Shown: positions 11,093 to 24,960, counted from the first letter of the stretch. The stretch: 64,000 nucleotides of DNA from Aporrectodea caliginosa (GCA_020284085.1 JACEVL010000831.1:644501-708500), one strand, 5' to 3'. Made by a program: numbers and translations. The notes: generated by a model not told the origin, from the letters alone.

Positions 11093-12389
11093 AATGCTAG
11101 GCCTACATACCTATCTCAAATGCAGCGATTACCTACCATTTACGGCCTAATTATGTGATGAACTTGAAACGTAAAATTTAATGTTTCAGGAAAGAACAGA
11201 ACAGAGAATTTTGCTAAAGAAAATGTAAGCTAAATCAATACGAAGTGGTGAATTTAAATATGTAGAAAAATTTATAATTCTAAATTATTAAAACTCACCA
11301 CTAAGAGATTTCCTGTTGTTGGTGGCCGAAATAAAATATTACGCTTAATAGCACGAAGCTAATAATCCGAATTCTCCCCCAGAGATTGCCTGTACACCCT
11401 ACCCTCTATAGGTGAAAATGTCTATTTATGTTGCTTGCTGCTTAATTAATATAACTCTCAGCGAAATAACACTTCTCCAGAAACAGTAAAATTCCTTAGT
11501 CTATGGTATTATAATGCACATCATCTTCATCAAACATGTAGTTACACGGATTACGCCCTAACACTGTACAACTGCATCTCTACCATTCAAAGGCACAGTT
11601 TTACATCATATATGCTATAGCTGCTGTTACCCACCAATACCACCGTAGGGATCTGCTGGCCGGAAATCTAATGCGAAACATCTGTTATTAGCTTAATTAG
11701 CTTTCCAGAGGGGCCACTGTTTGAAGACTGGGATATTGGCTACGTCGCCTACGTGCACAGCAAGTGTCAAACGGGTCATTAGATAGTTGCTATAGATACT
11801 TGGCCATCTTAATCATCTGTCGCCTTCATCACCTGCCATTGGGGAGGGGGGCGGCTTCGACTTGGCTTCGTCAATAAGCGTGACCTGAAGTGATAAGAGG
11901 TCAACCCCGATTTCTCTTTGACTTGGCACAGACTGTACGAAATATTTCCTTGGATGCGCTGATCCGAGATAACATGTGTTTTCGATATCATACATGACAC
12001 ATAAACGTAAATCAACAACCCCCCAGTTTATGTCCAAAACCGTTAAACCCCCCCACTTCTGACATCCGTGGGAGATCGGTCTCCCAACCCCCCCATTGGT
12101 AGACGCCACTGTGTCCATTAACTGCTTAGTTACTGCTAGAGCATACGCTACACTTATTAACCGCCGATAAGCGTCCTCTGCTTGTCGATGCAATGTTGTA
12201 TCGATCCTAGCCTGAACTTTCACAAGAAATGTAAATATAGATAAATAAAATAATGGTCTGGCTCCAGGTTCCTCTTGGAGTCAAACTCATCGTGCGCGAT
12301 CGATTTACCGATCCACCAGACCTTTGCTAGGCGATCGACCAAAGAGATCGATCGATCGATCGCCTCAAATGAGAAGCTCTGTGTACACT

Positions 12390-13057
12390 TCATCTGTTCC
12401 CCAGCGAAGTCGATCATTGCCCAGCCATTCAAGCCGCATTAGCCAGCGACACGAACAGCCAACAGACCGCCACTCAAAGTAGTTTACTGACAAGCTTTTA
12501 CACGTCTGATCAGTGACCCCATAGGCCTACAGCGTTTAAAGTGGGTGGGAACGGCGTTCCCACCGCACTCGAAATTCTTTGCTTGCTCACCACGCGATGG
12601 AACCCTGGTAACACATGCACGCCAATAAAACTCTTCTTCGGAGTTCCCACTGCTCACCCAAACCACTTTAACCACTGACCCCATAATGTCCCCATTTGCC
12701 CCCACTTGTGTCTCCATGTATTCTGCCATTTGTCTCAATGCATTTGACGAGGTTGTATACGCGGAACTACACTGTTCATCTGTTTTAGAATCAGTGCCTG
12801 CCTTCGCTTAGGCCTACTTTACTTTACTCAACTTCACCTTTCTTTAGTCTACCTTAATTACTTCCTCTTGCCATAGGCGATGATAAGCCAATAATTTACC
12901 GTACCGTGCCGTAGGCCTACAGTCAGGTCCTACTGGACCTTACTCCTACGTACCTTGTTTTCCTTTACCTTAATACCTTACATTTACTCTTCTTTACCTT
13001 ACTTTATTTTTACCTTGTTTTACCTTGTAATCTCATATATCACCTTACTTTACTTTT
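12390..13057. other. No gene; pyrimidine-rich degenerate repeat
   Basis: Unannotated to about 12815. From there to 13057 the sequence is a degenerate roughly 10-bp motif, TTTACCTTAC, repeated irregularly. Confidence 0.5.
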
Positions 13058-13268
13058 GGGGGGGGGCGATAGCGCATTGGATAACATCTGGCGTAGAGAG
13101 CGAGAGGTACCGAGTTCGCGTCCCGTAGGAGAGGCTATGCTTATTAGCCCCGTGTATTGCAGGCTGTCTGTTCTGTTTGTAGTTAAGATTTAAATTGCAT
13201 AGACTAATTATGTAAATGTAGCCTACAGCGCAGTGCGTTTGTCAGGCGCTTCAATAAAGAAAAAATTA
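13058..13268 (+). repeat. tRNA-derived SINE, family II
   Basis: GATAGCGCATTGGATAACATC head, GAGTTCGCGTCC in the B-box position and a CAGTGCGTTTGTCAGGCGCTT tail. It runs directly into the ATT microsatellite that follows. Confidence 0.85.
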
Positions 13269-13293
13269 TTATTATTATTATTATTATTATTTA

Positions 13294-13329
<36 letters not shown>

Positions 13330-13351
13330 TTTTTTTTTTCCGAAGACGTGA

Positions 13352-13396
<45 letters not shown>

Positions 13397-13402
13397 CACG
13401 TC
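13266..13402. repeat. (ATT)n microsatellite with inverted flanks
   Basis: Two ATT runs are split by T13 and GACGTGAT. The second run is bracketed by GACGTGAT (13345-13352) and ATCACGTC (13395-13402), an inverted pair. The long ORFs here are artefacts of the repeat. Confidence 0.85.
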
Positions 13403-13542
13403 TAAAGCAGAGCGTTTTATTAAAAGATATTCAGAACTCTTTCGAGCGATGCGTTAATATCGTATTGACGGTATTTCCGTCCGCCTCATTGTTGATGACG
13501 TCGTCGTCATTGTCCACCCAAGATGTCTTGTGGTAGGGTCTG

Positions 13543-16452
13543 AAGATCGCCTGTGAAGAGGCGCTGAAAGATCTCGTCAGTGAAGAGGAGCTGGATGATG
13601 TCGCCTTTCTCAAGGCACTGACAGACCTCGCCTATGAAGAGGCACTGACAGACCTTGCCTATGAAGAGGCGCTTGAAAGACCTCGCCTGTGAAGAGGCGC
13701 TGAAAGATCTCGTCAGTGAAGAGGCGCTGAAAGATCTCGTCTGTGAAGAGGCGCTGAAAGATCTCGTCAGTGAAGAGGCGCTGAAAGATCTCGTCTGTGA
13801 AGAGGCGCTGAAAGACCTCGTCTGTGAAGAGGCGTCTGTGAAGAGGCGCTGAATGACCTCGTCTGTGAAGAGGCGCTGAAAGACCTCGCCTGTGAAGAGG
13901 CGCTGAAAGACCTCGTCTGTGAAGAGGCGCTGAAAGACCTCGTCTGTGAAGAGGCGCCGAAAGACCTCGTCTGTGAAGAGGCGCTGAAAGATCTCGTCTG
14001 TGAAGAGGCGCTGAAAGATCTCGTCTGTGAAGAGGCGCTGAAAGACATCGCCTGTGAAGAGGCGCTGAAAGATCTCGTCAGTGAAGAGGCGCTGGATGAT
14101 GTCGCCTTTCTCAAGGCACTGACAGACCTCGCCTATGAAGAGGCGCTCAAAGATCTCGTCTGTGAAGAGGCGCTGAATGACGCTCTCGTCTGTGAAGAGG
14201 CGCTGAAAGACCTCGCCTGTGAAGAGGCGCTGAAAGATCTCGTCAGTGGAGAGGCGCTGGATGATGTCGCCTTTCTCAAGGCACTGACAGACCTCGCCTA
14301 TGAAGAGGCGCTCAAAGATCTCGTCTGTGAAGAGGCGCTGAATGACCTCGTCTGTGAAGAGGCGCTGAAAGACCTCGCCTGTGAAGAGGCGCTGAAAGAC
14401 CTCGTCTGTGAAGAGGCGCTGCAAGATCTCGTCTGTGAAGAGGCGCTGAAAGATCTCGTCAGTGAAGAGGCGCTGGATGATGTCGCCTTTCTCAAGGCAC
14501 TGACAGACCTCGCCTATGAAGAGGCACTGAAAGACCTCGCCTGTGAAGAGGCGCTGAAAGACCTCGCCTGTGAAGAGGCGCTGAAAGATCTCGTCAGTTA
14601 AGAGGCGCTGAAAGATCTCGTCTGTGAAGAGGCGCTGAAAGATCTCGTCTGTGAAGAGGCGCTGAAAGATCTCGTCTGTGAAGAGGCGCTGAAAGATCTC
14701 GTCTGTGAAGAGGCGCTGAAAGACCTCGCCTGTGAAGAGGCGCTGAAAGACCTCGTCTGTGAAGAGGCGCTGAAAGACCTCGTCTGTGAAGAGGCGCTGA
14801 AAGACCTCGTCTGTGAAGAGGCGCTGAAAGATCTCGTCAGTGAAGAGGCGCTGAAAGATCTCGTCTGTGAAGAGGCGCTGAAAGATCTCGTCTGTGAAGA
14901 GGCGCTAAAAGATCTCGTCTGTGAAGAGGCGCTGAAAGACCTCGTCTGTGAAGAGGCGCTGAAAGATCTCGTCAGTGAAGAGGTGCTGGAAGATGTCGCC
15001 TTTCTCAAGGCACTGACAGACCTCGCCTATGAAGAGGCGCTCAAAGGTCTCGTCTGTGAAGAGACGCTGAAAGACCTCATCTGTGAAGAGGCGCTGCAAG
15101 ATCTCGTCAGTGAAGAGGCGCTGGATGATGTCGCCTTTCTCAAGGCACTGACAGACCTCGCCTATGAAGAGGCGCTCAAAGATGTTGTATGTGAAGAGGC
15201 GCTTAAAGACCTCGTCTGTGAAGAGGCGCTGAAAGACCTCGTCTGTGAAGAGACGCTGAAAGATCTCGTCTGTGAAGAGGCGCTGAAAGATCTCGTCTGT
15301 GAAGAGGCGCTGAAAGACCTCGCTTGTGAAGAGGCGCTGAAAGATCTCGTCAGTGAATAGGCGCTGGATGATGTCGCCTTTCTCAAGGCACTGACAGACC
15401 TCGCCTATGAAGATGCGCTCAAAGATGTTGTATGTGAAGAGGCGCTTAAAGACCTCGTCTGTGAAGAGGCGCTCAAAGATCTCGCCTATGAAGGGGCGCT
15501 GAAAGATCTCGTCTGTGAAGAGGCGCTGAAAGACCTCGCTTGTGAAGAGGCGCTGAAAGACCTCGTCAGTGAATAGGCGCTGGATGATGTCGCCTTTCTC
15601 AAGGCATTGACAGACCTCGCCTATGAAGAGGCGCTCAAAGATGTTGTATGTGAAGAGGCGCTTAAAGACCTCGTCTGTGAAGAGGCGCTGAAAGATCTCG
15701 CCTATGAAGGGGCGCTGAAAGATCTCGTCTGTGAAGAGGCGCTGAAAGATCTCGCCTGTGAAGAGGCGCTGAAAGATCTCGTCTGTGAAGAGGCGCTGAA
15801 AGACCTCGCCTATGAAGAGGCGCTGAAAGATCTCGCCTTGTGAAGAGGCGCTGAAAGATCTCGTCTGTGAAGAGGCGCTGAAAGATCTCGTCTGTGAAGA
15901 GGCGCTGAAAGACCTCGCCTGTGAAGAGGCGCTGAAAGACCTCGCCTGTGAAGAGGCGCTGAAAGTTCTCGCCTGTGCACATAGGCGCTGGATGATGTCG
16001 CCTTGTCTCAAGGCACTGACAGACCTCGCCTATGAAGAGGCGCTCAAAGATGTCGTATGTGAAGAGGCGCTTAAAGACCTCGTCTGTGAAGAGGCGCTGA
16101 AAGATCTCGCCTGTGAAGAGGCGCTGAAAGATCTCGTCTGTGAAGAAGCGCTGGATGATGTCGCCTTTCTAAAGGCACTGACAGACCTCGCCTATTAAGA
16201 GGCGCTGAAAGACCTCGCCTGTGAAGATCTCGCCTGTGAAGAGGCGCTGAAAGACCTCGCCTGTGAAGAGACGCTGAAAGATCTAGTATGTAAAGAGGCG
16301 CTGAAAGATCTCGTCTGCCTATGAAGAGGCGCTGAAAGATCTCGCCTGTGAAGAGGCGCTGAAAGACCGCGCCTGTGAAGAGGCGCTGAAAGATCTAGTA
16401 TGTAAAGAGGCGCTGGATGATGTCGCCTTTCTTAAGGCACTGACAGACCTCG
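13543..16452 (+). repeat. 27-bp minisatellite, about 108 units
   Basis: The consensus unit is GAAGAGGCGCTGAAAGATCT plus CGTCTGT, with GAC/GAT and GTC/GCC variants. A diverged 54-bp pair (GGATGATGTCGCCTTT, then CTCAAGGCACTGACAGACCT) recurs at about 13592, 14092, 14260, 14473, 14986, 15121, 15364, 15580, 15980, 16150 and 16412, giving an irregular higher-order pattern. Because 27 is divisible by three and the unit has few stops, long ORFs open on both strands (9-residue periods EEALKDLVC on +, FQRLFTDEI or SSQTRSFSA on -). Stops and single-base indels interrupt each frame, so I do not call a protein. Units stay very similar across the array, which suggests recent homogenisation. Confidence 0.95.
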
Positions 16453-16807
16453 AAACTGCGTAATTTTTGGGAAACCCTGGTTACGCCACTGGGTCCCGAG
16501 ACCGCGGTCTTGGTCTCGAGACCGTCTCGAGACCGAAAATATGCGGTCTTGGTCTTATAAGGTGCGTTCTTGGTCTTGGTCTCATTCTTAAAGGTGTGGT
16601 CTTGGACGTCTGGTCTCGGTCATTCACCTTTGGTCTTGGCCTTGCGCCTTTGGTTTGACCTTTGGTGGGAACGAGAGTGGAGTATTTGTTAAATGTTGTC
16701 GATATTTCCGCTTCCTCAGGGACCTCTGAGATAGCTTCGAATTCATGCGACAATCCGCCAAGGACAAAGCGAGAGAGGACCTCGTTGTTCGCTTCTTATC
16801 ATAAATC

Positions 16808-17778
16808 ATGCTCATCCTAGACCTAGACTGGTTGTTTTGCTCACTTTTATTCAACCAAATGCTTGTGCATGGCAGAGTTCCCACCACTTTTTGTTTGGGC
16901 ATAATTGTACCCCTGGAAAAAGGGCCTACCTTAGACAATGGCAATAGTGATAACTACCGTGGCATCACATTAAGTTCAAATCTATCGAAACTCTTTGAAA
17001 TGTGTGTGCTGGATCATTATGGCAGCTATTTATGCACATCTGATTTGCAGTTTGGATTAAAAAAGGGATTGGGTTGTTCACATGCAATCCTTACAGTCGG
17101 AACAGTGGTGGACTACTTTACAAGTCATGGGTCAACTATCAACTTATGTGCATTAGACATGTCAAAAGCTTTTGACAAAGTGAATCACTATGCTTTGTTC
17201 AATAAGCTAATGGACAGACAGGTTCCTCGTGAAGTTCTGACCACCCTTGATTATAACTTGGTATAGTCTCAGTGCAGCCTTCGTGAGGTGGGACAATATA
17301 TTTTCAGATATGATAACTCTAACCTGCGGAGTTAGGCAAGGTGGTGTTCTATCTCCAGTTCTATTTGCTGTTTATGTTAACGACCTAATTGAAAGGCTAA
17401 GTCGATCCGGTCATGGATGTAGAATTGGGGAGACGTACTTAGGATGTGTCATGTATGCAGATGACCTCATCTTAATGTCAGCATCCCTGTGTGATCTCCA
17501 AGATATATGGTTGCCATTTGCTCTGTTGAGCTAGACTGCTAGAGGGTATTGACATGAAATTAAATGTAGCCAAATCTCAAGTGATAAGGATTGGATCACA
17601 TTTCCGTAATGCGTGCAGGAACATCAATGTCAACGGAGTAGAAATCAATTATGTGGACAAGCTAAAATATCTTGGCTGTTTCCTGGTTGCAGTCAAGTCA
17701 TTTAAACTTAGTTTGCATGAAATGCGTGTGAAATTTTATCGGTCATTTAACTCATTGTATAGCAAATGCTACAATTAA
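16808..17778 (+). pseudogene. Non-LTR retrotransposon reverse transcriptase fragment
   Basis: The RT blocks run in order: DNYRGITLSSNLSKLFE, LQFGLKKGLGCSHAI, LCALDMSKAFDKVNHYALF, then GVRQGGVLSPVLFAVYVNDL, YADDLILMSAS and LNVAKSQVIRIG...LKYLGCF. The frame changes near 17250 and breaks again near 17530, so it is dead. The endonuclease and 5' end are missing. It lies inside the hAT-like element, implying later insertion. The clade is not assigned. Confidence 0.88.
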
Positions 17779-18309
17779 ATTTAGTGAACCTGTTTTGCTG
17801 TATTTGGTTAGTGCACACTGTAAACCATTTCTCCTGTATCCACCAACAGTGAGCTGAACTCCTTAGAGTACACGTACAGCTCTGCTATATGTAAAATTTT
17901 CAAAATATGTCATAGCAGTGTTGCATCGGTACTGCAATTCATGCATGAAAATACTATTAAAGACGGTTGGTTTTCCAGAAGACTGCGTTTTATGCACAAA
18001 TACTGTTCGCATGAAAATGAGGTTGTCAGGTTTCTGTGTTTTTTCTCAGACACCATAAATGGGTGAGTTTTTCTTGTTATGCTTTTCATGTTCGTTTTGT
18101 TGTTGTTGTGCTACCAATGTTTTTGGTGAATTAAAGATTGATATAAGCGACAAGAAAACGTTGAAGCACAGTTAACCCTGAATTCTGGTGCTTTAGTGAC
18201 AAGTTAGGCTAAGGCCTATACTGATGCAGTTTCTCAAGGCAAAATCAGTAGTGGAACAAGCGTTGAAAATCAGGTAAGCTTATTTGGTGGAGAATTTGTC
18301 TCTACTGGC

Positions 18310-18408
18310 AAATATTTTTTGTATTCCGCAACAGCTGCGACTGTTGAGAGTGTGTTTAGATGTAGTGTGCTCTTCATGAGACCTCGCAGACTTGGGGCAA
18401 AACTATAA
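18310..18408 (+). pseudogene. hAT transposase C-terminal remnant
   Basis: The frame reads YSATAATVESVFRCSVLFMR followed by PRR, then a stop. This resembles the conserved C-terminal dimerisation block of hAT transposases (AT-A--E-VFS---G----RR). Its place inside GGTCTTGG subterminal repeats supports the call. Confidence 0.55.
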
Positions 18409-18705
18409 CTATAAATACAATAAGCATCTGAATTGAATTATGGGAATATGCAATTGCGTTTATGGTCTTGAGGCTTAGGTCTTAATCCTGGACAATGCGG
18501 TCTTGGTCTCGGTCTTGGTCTTGGACCAGGCGGTCTTGGTCTCGGTCTTGGTCTTGGACCAGGAGGTCTTGGTCTCGGTCTTGGTCTTGGACCACGCGGT
18601 CTTGGTCTTGGTCTTGGACCACGCGGTCTTGGTCTCGGTCGTGGTCTTGGAATTTTGGTCTCGTGCACAACACTGTTCAATTACTGCCCATCCCTGACCT
18701 TACTT

Positions 18706-18853
18706 AATTTACCCAGAGGCGAAAATCTATACATAACTTGGGGGGGAGGAGATTCTACGAGGGCCGGATTTTTGTTGGGGGGGCAGAAGGGCTTAAGTCA
18801 AAACTGGGGGCCGGGACAGTCCCCCTCTGTCCCCCCCATGGTTTACGCCACTG
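18706..18853 (-). mobile_element. CAGTGGCGTAAA-type DNA-element end, copy 2
   Basis: Matches 31812-31961 in the same orientation: TTACCCAGAGGCGAAAATCT, AAGTCAAAACTGGG, GACAGTCCCCCTCTGTCCCC and terminal TTTACGCCACTG. No partner terminus was found. Confidence 0.5.
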
Positions 18854-19870
18854 ACTTTACCTCATTCTACGTTTAATTTTTGGACAAGTCGACGCTGATT
18901 CGCCAGCCAGTCTCCGTGTCGTGGAGGCCTGTAATTGAGCCGCTGTGTATATTGACTGCCCTGATTACTAGGTCTGTCCTCGTTTCAGGCTTTAATACTT
19001 CTGTCTACATAGGCTACAGGATCTTTTAAGGCCGTAGGAGGAGACACGTAGGCTACACTACGCATCCTGTTCTCTCAGCTTAAACAGTAGGCCTACCGAA
19101 CGCAACAAACTAGGTTAGTAATTATTTTAAAAAGTAATCAACTGCTAAATTGTGCAGTTTTGTAAAACATCTATTATTTCTCAGCTCGCCGAGCATTTTT
19201 CGCCTTTTGTAATAATAAAAGCAAACGTTATAGTCTTTAGAGTGAAAATAGTCATTTGATAGGCGCGTGTCGAGGATCCGGTTCCTATAGGCCTACATCA
19301 TTTGACCAGTGTTTTGTTCTTTCTGAGACGCTGATATCCTGATTGTAAGCTCTTTATCATTTCATTGTTTCTTTTTTCGCTCTACAAAGTCTACATTAGA
19401 CACAGTTATTTCAGTCAGTTTGTAAGTTTGTAGCTGATTGCTTCCTGGTTTAGTTGTGAATTTGCAAGGGAATCTGTTGTGCGACGCGTTAGCCAATTAT
19501 TGGTAAGAGGCTTGGCTTGTAACGCGGAGTGTATCACGAGGAGTTTTGTAAAAACATTTTGACTATGTAGTGACCCTGAGCAAGTCCCACGCTCACAGTT
19601 GTTCAGCATCATCGATGTTCTGTCGTATGATCGTATAGCCTATCACTTCTGAACTGTGGAAGGAGGGCAATATCAATACACAGGTGCATTGTGTTGTAGG
19701 CCTATTATGAAATACACGTTGTATTGTTTTGCATCATCGGATTTTTAATTATCCCACCGAATTTCTTGGACCTTCTTCTCCATTCGATGGATGCGATTGA
19801 CATTTTGTATTAATTATATAACATAGAATGGATAGAACAATTATTACTTCCTGGTTGCTGTTTCTGTAGA
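18854..19870. other. Intergenic; probable promoter side of the CD225 gene
   Basis: No gene was recognised. Around 19570-19600, GTGACCCTGAGCAAGTCCCACGCTCACA is a short SINE I body fragment. TTGCTGTTTCTGTAG ending at 19870 looks like a splice acceptor, so the CD225 gene probably has an untranslated upstream exon somewhere here. Confidence 0.45.
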
Positions 19871-19878
19871 TCGAGACG

Positions 19879-22277
<2,399 letters not shown>

Positions 22278-22826
22278 GCGACGTCGAACCGACGCCGCTG
22301 CAGCCGGAGCTTCACGAGTATACCCTACTACATCTATCTAAACGCATTATAGTCCTTCTTCAGCATCTCATCTTAAACAGGCAGTGAACCGTCAGACGGA
22401 AAACTAACTCTATACTCTATGGTATTCATGATTTTCATGAACATCTTTATTAGTTAAGCAATTACATAATTATACATGTAAGCAAGAATTGTTTGAAAGC
22501 CAGTTAACAGGTTGGACATTGCGTATAATATTATACAAAATATATATATATATATAGAGACATATATATATATATATATATACCAATGTTGATATCTATA
22601 TTAGCCTATATATAGGCCTATTGCTTAATATGGATCATGGCATATGTGGATAATTATGTTTTAATTGACACAACAATGATTTGTAATCTTAGCATAATCA
22701 ATAAGCATTCACTTGATTCACTACAGTAACTGCATTGTAAATTGTAATTTATATGGCGCCGATAAAGAGCAAAACAAATCTCTCTCTCTCTCTTGCTCTC
22801 TCTGTCTGTCTGTCTTTGTATGTCTC

Positions 22827-22873
<47 letters not shown>

Positions 22874-23560
22874 GCGTTAGCCTTTATGATGTTAAATGTC
22901 ATTGCGAACAGTTAGCAAAGCAGTAAACTGGAAGAGTCCCAATTAAGTGGTGAGTCTACGCGCAGACGATGACAGACGGCATCGATGTTAAGAGTCTCTA
23001 TAGAGTCTAGACCAAAGAAGAACAAATATCGCCCGCTCTGTATAGTCTCTTCACTTCGACCGTAACCTTACGAGTGCAGTTTAGGTTTGCGATTTATGAA
23101 TAGTGACAGTAATATTTCAGTTAAAAAATGACCAGTTTAAGTTTTTAATTAGTTTTGGGTTCGTAATTTCTATTTCAGTTCAAGTTTCAGTTTTGGACCA
23201 ATTATCGTTTTGATTTCAGTTACTGGAAAATTTCAATTTCTGTATAGGCCTATACACACGTATTTTTTGTTGATAGAATGATTATAAAATTATGTAAACA
23301 AGGAGAAGCAAGAACTCTTTTTCTTCTTGTCATTAAAATAATGCCATAGGTCGTACTTCGCCATACTGGAAAATTTCAATTTCTGTATAGGCCTATAGGC
23401 CTACACACGTATTTTTTTTGATAGAATGATTATAAAATTATGTAAACAAGGAGAAGCAAGAACTCTTTTTCTTCTTGTCATCAAAATAATGCCATAGGTC
23501 GTAGGCTACTTCGCCATACCAGTTTTGGAATGTATAAAGTAAGTCAGTATATCTTATGTA
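22278..23560. other. CD225 3' flank; no further gene
   Basis: Holds the 3' UTR of the CD225 gene (extent unknown), (TA)n at 22545-22582, a CT/CTGT run at 22786-22872, and a roughly 145-bp direct duplication at 23222-23519. Confidence 0.5.
23222..23519. repeat. Tandem duplication of about 145 bp (2 copies)
   Basis: ACTGGAAAATTTCAATTTCT, TGATAGAATGATTATAAAAT, GGAGAAGCAAGAACTCTTTT and TAATGCCATAGGTCGTA occur twice in order. The second copy has gained extra TAGGCCTA bases. Confidence 0.85.
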
Positions 23561-24960
23561 ATGTAATGTAATTAGCAACTTCTATTGCGCCGGTGTCTAA
23601 TGCACAAGGCATCAACCGATGGCACACCAAAACCAAGCCGTAATCAGGTCAACATCCAGAAGATCAGTCCGTAAGAGACAGAGAGGCAGCCTAAGGTGGA
23701 TAAGCAATTTGAAAGAGGTAAGTTTTCAGCCGAGAACGAAATGACACAAGCGACTGAGCAAGCGTACAGACACAGGAAGAGAGTTCAAAAAGTAGGTCCA
23801 GATACTGAAAAAGCTCGTTCACCGAGAACAGTTCTTGATTTAGACAAATACAATCAGATGACCTCATTGAATAATGATAAGTCAGAGGAATAAGAACAGA
23901 TTTTAAATATTGTGGTTGGCCAGAGTTCAAAGTTTTATAAACTATGAGTAGCCTATGAACAGGAAGCCAATGCAAAGATTTAAGCACAGGGGTTATATGT
24001 TCATATTTGATGTATTAGTTATGGCTCTAGCCAAAGAGTTCTGAACCCTCTGCAGCTTCAGTATGTTTGATTTATTGATACCAGTAAGAAGCGAGTTACA
24101 ATAGTCTAGGCGACTGGAAACCAATGCATTTGCCAAAGATATTCTTGCAGACATGGGCACATAACGCCTAATTCTGCGTATGTCACGAATGAACATATAG
24201 GATGACTTACAGATACTGTTTACATAGGTCTATTATGTGTAAAACTCGTGTAGCTCTTAGTAGCCTATAGCCTAGGCCCTATCCACTTGTGCTGAAGGTT
24301 GACATTGTAGAGAATCACTGAAGTAGCTTGCTCCTGACGATGCTATAGGCCCTATATAGGGCCTATAAACTTTCGTAATGACAATTACAATTGCAATTCG
24401 CTCTCTCGATCTCGCCTACGTCCAGTCGCGATAAGCTCTTCGACCACATAGCTGACAAACCAGTGCTTTATTTCTAGAAAAAATGTTCTGTAATCGAACA
24501 CTGTCAGAACAATTATGGAGTTTCCTCAGCCTCTTATTATCCTATTAAAACTGGAAAATTAAATAATATCTTTTCAGCTGTTTGATAGCCACGTGTTGAG
24601 CGCTTCTCAGAGAATCTTAAGTGGCGCTTTATATATAGGCTAAATGTCTTGTTACATTACATTATTATTATATTCGTTTATTAGCTCACAAAAAACAGCT
24701 GACACACCGCAACTGCCTACAGCTAGAATAATACAGATAGAATCAAAATATAAAACTAATATTAACAGGAAGGTTCAAACGATAGAATTTAGTGTTAAAT
24801 GGTACATTTGACAAAGACTTTCAGATTATTGGTACCAATTTCCAGTTAAAGATGTTATCTGATATGTCCATCGTACCGGTACCTATAGCTTCTCCGCAAG
24901 TGTGGAGTGACGAACTGTATCGAAGGCTTTACTGAAGTCCAAATCATTCACTTAGGCCTA
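23560..24960 (-). mobile_element. Degraded L2/CR1-like LINE
   Basis: Three pieces lie in order on the minus strand. About 24955-24780 reads DLDFSKAFDTVRHSTLAEKL (RT domain). 24196-23993 reads RRIRRYVPMS...LVSSRLDYCNSLLTGI and LKLQRVQNSLARAI. 23990-23691 reads LKSLHWLPVHRLLIVYKTLN, ending SFRSRLKTYLF. The tail at about 23570 is (ATTAC)n, typical of the group. Frame breaks show it is dead. A second LINE tail in + orientation (about 24595-24660) is embedded between the pieces. Confidence 0.82.

Larger units (their letters stand above)
9810..12111. mobile_element. Inner non-autonomous hAT-type element, 2302 bp
   Basis: Termini CAGTGGCGTCTA (9810-9821) and TAGACGCCACTG (12100-12111) are inverted repeats. 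A perfect 8-bp duplication, TGTCCATT, flanks them at 9802-9809 and 12112-12119. The element sits inside the outer one and itself holds a SINE II (10603) and a reversed SINE I (10858). No transposase-like ORF was recognised inside. C-rich runs follow the termini on both sides. Confidence 0.88.
9654..12381. mobile_element. Outer hAT-type MITE split by a later insertion
   Basis: The 17-bp termini CAGAGCTTCTCATTTGA (9654-9670) and TCAAATGAGAAGCTCTG (12365-12381) are perfect inverted repeats. They are flanked by a perfect 8-bp duplication, TGTACACT, at 9646-9653 and 12382-12389. An 8-bp duplication with CA...TG termini is typical of hAT. Removing the inner element and one target copy leaves about 418 bp, too short to code. 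GCGATCGA-rich subterminal sequence is shared by both halves. Confidence 0.88.
16492..18696 (+). mobile_element. hAT-like element with GGTCTTGG subterminal repeats
   Basis: Both ends are packed with GGTCTTGGTCTCGG-type repeats (16495-16650 and 18460-18660). The right end, CAATTACTGCCCATCCCTG (ending 18696), has a hAT-like CCCTG terminus. A transposase C-terminal remnant lies at 18310-18408. A matching left terminus was not found: the left side abuts TTACGCCACTG at 16481-16491, which belongs to a different element. No target duplication could be shown. The interior is interrupted by a LINE reverse transcriptase. Confidence 0.6.

Noticed and set aside
13507..16198. Long ORFs on both strands across 13.5-16.2 kb
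   Set aside because: All derive from the 27-bp minisatellite. The same array opens several frames on both strands and each has stops or shifts.
13543..16452. CRISPR-like array
   Set aside because: The repeats are contiguous with no unique spacers, and the context is eukaryotic.
8309..16491. One 8.2-kb hAT element spanning CAGTGGCGTAA (8309) to TTACGCCACTG (16491)
   Set aside because: The 8 bp outside the two ends differ (CCTCAACC against GGTCCCGA), so no target duplication supports pairing.
18438..18707. Arg-Pro or Trp-Ser-repeat ORFs
   Set aside because: Artefacts of GGTCTTGGTCTCGG subterminal repeats of a hAT-like element.
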